Source: Methanosarcina sp. UBA293
GTDB taxonomy: Archaea; Halobacteriota; Methanosarcinia; Methanosarcinales; Methanosarcinaceae
Direction of reading: 5' to 3'
Assembly (NCBI GenBank): GCA_002499445.1
Contig: DALS01000063.1
Location: 58,310-81,468, forward strand
Length of the DNA stretch: 23,159 nt
The position numbers and the translations under genes were made by a program. Positions 21,282 through 23,159 of the stretch are shown here, in pieces (position 1 is the first letter of the stretch; every line of letters begins with the position of its first letter). The notes under the pieces are model-generated. The model saw only the letters and a program-made list of their open reading frames with translations, was not told where the DNA came from and made no database searches.

Positions 21282-22754
21282 ATGGAAAAGAAAAGCGTCT
21301 TGATCCTGGGAACCGCCTCCCATGTTGGGAAAAGTTCAGTCGTGACTGCCATATGCAGGATCCTGTCGAGGAAATACAGGGTTGCCCCCTTCAAGGCTCA
21401 GAACATGAGTCTGAATTCCTGGATCACAAAGGACGGAAAAGAAATCGGAATTGCCCAGGCAATCCAGGCAAAAGCCGCAGGCACCGAGCCCACTGCTGAT
21501 ATGAATCCTGTCCTTCTAAAACCTAAAGGAGACTGCGTTTCCCAGATAATTTTGCTGGGAGAACCTTATGCTGACAGGAGCGCAGGCCAGTATTACGATT
21601 CCATTGCAGAAATGAATGAAGTCCTTGAAGGAGCTCTTGAAAGGCTTTGCAAGGAACACGATATTATTGTCATGGAAGGAGCTGGAGGAGCTGCCGAAAT
21701 TAATCTCTACGAAAGGGATATTGTAAATATTGGCACTGCAAGGCTTACGCAAGCTCCCATAATCCTTGTTGGAGATATAGAGAGAGGGGGTGTTTTTGCA
21801 AGCCTTTATGGCACAATTGCGCTTCTTCCTGAGGATGTACGGAAAAATGTCAAGGGATTAATAATCAATAAATTCAGAGGCGACCTGGAAATCCTGAAGC
21901 CAGGCCTGAAGCAGCTCGAAGAAATGACAGGAATTCCTGTACTTGGAGTCCTTCCTTATTTCAAGCTTAATATCCCCTCGGAAGATTCGGTCTCGCTCGA
22001 AGATAAAGAAGGCGAAAAAAGCGAAAACGAAATAGAGATTGCAGTTATCCGCCTGCCAAGGATCTCGAACTTTACAGACTTCGAGCCCCTGGAAAGACTT
22101 GCTAAAATCCGCTACGTAGATCTTGACGGAGACCTTGGAACTCCGGATGCAATCATGATCCCGGGCACAAAGAATACGATAAACGACCTGCTTGACCTTA
22201 AAGCAAGCGGTATGGCTGGGAAAATTCAGGCTTTTAAGGGAAAAGTCCCAATTTTCGGGATCTGCGGCGGCTACCAGATGCTTGGCAGGACTATTTATGA
22301 TTCCGGAGTAGAAAATGGAGTAGAAGCCGAATTTGAAGGCCTGGGACTTCTGGATATAGGAACAAAGTTCGGAGAATATAAAAAGAGAACAATCCAGGTC
22401 ACGAAAAAAGTGAACGCTTACGGCCCTATACTTGCTCCCATAGACGGAGATGACATAAAAGGATATGAAATCCATATGGGTGTAACCAACTCCCTGGATA
22501 TAAACACCTGCCAAAACATTTTCGGGGACGATGGTGCAATTGACGAGACCGGCCTGGTAATTGGCACTTACCTGCACGGGCTCTTTGACAATAAAAATCT
22601 AAGAGATGCCCTTATGCGATACCTCTACGAGAAAAAAGGACTTATGTACAGGCCTGAAAATGTCATGACCGAAAACGAAGCCTACGAAGAACTTGCAAAC
22701 GTAGTTGAACAGAACCTTGACATTGAAAAAGTCTACGAAATTATTGGAATTTAA
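21282..22754 (+). CDS. cobQ: Cobyric acid synthase (adenosylcobyric acid a,c-... amide synthase CobQ/CbiP)
   Basis: This enzyme amidates four side chains of adenosylcobyrinic acid a,c-diamide with glutamine and ATP, in the cobamide (B12-type) pathway that supplies methanogen methyltransferases. Counting from the ATG at 21282, it is 490 residues, the usual length. The N-terminal synthetase domain has GTASHVGKSS (10-19), FKAQNMSLNSW and VMEGAGGAAEINL. The C-terminal class-I glutamine amidotransferase-like domain has GICGGYQML, with the catalytic Cys at 328, and GTYLHGLF, with the catalytic His at 432. A GTG at 21243 would add 13 residues, but it lacks a ribosome-binding site. The ATG at 21282 has GAAGGTG upstream. 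It is transcribed divergently from the secreted protein gene. No other cobalamin gene is in the window. Confidence 0.92.
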   Translation: MEKKSVLILGTASHVGKSSVVTAICRILSRKYRVAPFKAQNMSLNSWITKDGKEIGIAQAIQAKAAGTEPTADMNPVLLKPKGDCVSQIILLGEPYADRSAGQYYDSIAEMNEVLEGALERLCKEHDIIVMEGAGGAAEINLYERDIVNIGTARLTQAPIILVGDIERGGVFASLYGTIALLPEDVRKNVKGLIINKFRGDLEILKPGLKQLEEMTGIPVLGVLPYFKLNIPSEDSVSLEDKEGEKSENEIEIAVIRLPRISNFTDFEPLERLAKIRYVDLDGDLGTPDAIMIPGTKNTINDLLDLKASGMAGKIQAFKGKVPIFGICGGYQMLGRTIYDSGVENGVEAEFEGLGLLDIGTKFGEYKKRTIQVTKKVNAYGPILAPIDGDDIKGYEIHMGVTNSLDINTCQNIFGDDGAIDETGLVIGTYLHGLFDNKNLRDALMRYLYEKKGLMYRPENVMTENEAYEELANVVEQNLDIEKVYEIIGI

Positions 22755-23159
22755 GAATAGATATCTGAAAGCTACAGGCACTAGAACCTTCAGGTGCTGC
22801 CAGGCAGAACGCTAGGCAGAACACCTGATTTGAGTAATTTTTAGAAAAATTATCAGGCATAAAGGCGTAAGAAACTATTGAGCATAAAAAAGGCATTGAG
22901 CGGTTTCAGGAGAGCATTTGGAATAGTCGGAACTTAAAAACTTATAATATTGTTTGGGGTAAGTACAGTATTCACGGAGGGTATAACCAGCCTCCAGATA
23001 CCACTCAATAATAAATGATTTATTACTAGTTATTTATGCATTGTGAATTTATTCTATTATAGTTTCGAATTTAATAATTTATGTCAAACTCTCTTTCTCT
23101 ATGGGAAACAATACCTGCAACCTGCCGTACTGCAATCGCTGTACTGCAACCGTTGGGCC
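22755..23159. other. Region after cobQ to the right edge
   Basis: This stretch contains the hairpin at 22790-22828, a TATA-like ACTTATAATATTG near 22940-22952, and a GGAGG/CCTCC inverted repeat at 22976-22995. At the very edge, open frames run off the window on both strands (for example from ATG 23081 on plus, and two frames ending near 23070-23080 on minus). I cannot decide which, if any, is a gene. Confidence 0.4.
22790..22828 (+). terminator. Strong hairpin after cobQ
   Basis: TCAGGTGCTGCC (22790-22801) pairs with GGCAG (22815-22819) and CACCTGA (22822-22828), giving 12 base pairs with a two-A bulge. TTTGAGTAATTTTT follows. It starts 36 nt after the cobQ stop and fits a terminator. Confidence 0.55.

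Noticed and set aside
22976..23002. Pseudoknot or riboswitch from GGAGG/CCTCC and GGTAT/ATACC after the TATA box near 22945
   Set aside because: The two helices would leave no nucleotides for the first connecting loop, no cobalamin-riboswitch box is seen, and the downstream gene is outside the window.
23069..23159. Partial gene at the right edge
   Set aside because: Frames on both strands stay open to the edge, none has a ribosome-binding site or a recognisable motif, and they are too short to judge.

Overview
The window looks like chromosomal DNA of a methanogenic archaeon of the genus Methanosarcina. The support is a coenzyme F420H2 oxidase-type flavodiiron protein, an archaeal D-aminoacyl-tRNA deacylase, a three-gene 2-oxoacid:ferredoxin oxidoreductase with fused catalytic and gamma subunits, an acyl-CoA synthetase of the Methanosarcina branched-chain type, a secreted protein with a PGF-type C-terminal anchor, archaeal TATA boxes, and long AT-rich intergenic spaces. 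The species cannot be fixed from the sequence alone.

Layout. At 60-834 (minus) is a tandem pair of small DUF3147-like membrane proteins, preceded by dtdA (934-1854, minus). A divergent glutamine synthetase family gene (2194-3714, minus) is back to back with the flavodiiron gene fprA (4141-5322, plus). Then come an APC amino-acid permease (5781-7061, plus) and a fold-III PLP decarboxylase of the ornithine/lysine type (7634-8806, plus). About 2 kb without an evident protein gene follows (8807-10795). It holds four copies of a two-hairpin RNA element, three of them with their own conserved TATA-box module, plus tandem repeats and an inverted 35-nt copy of part of the neighbouring vorB gene.

Next is the minus-strand vorCBA operon (10796-13568), then an AMP-forming acyl-CoA synthetase (13909-15579, minus) and an XRE-cupin regulator (15824-16378, minus). 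These read as one metabolic module: the synthetase would activate branched short-chain acids, and VOR would interconvert branched acyl-CoA and 2-oxoacids with ferredoxin, feeding or draining Val/Leu/Ile metabolism. A repeat-rich spacer of about 1 kb follows. After it come a formylglycine-generating-enzyme-like gene whose 5' end lies in a decayed 48-nt minisatellite (17369-18145), an FtsX/MacB-type ABC permease without an adjacent ATPase (18415-19584), a secreted anchored protein (19793-20953), and the cobyric acid synthase gene cobQ/cbiP (21282-22754, plus). The last 400 nt hold a strong hairpin after cobQ and no gene that can be assigned.

The most notable item is the family of structured RNA elements at 9070-10222. 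Base changes between copies preserve both stems, and the TATA boxes lie at the right distance from the first stem for it to form the 5' end of a small RNA. I do not recognise it as a named RNA family.
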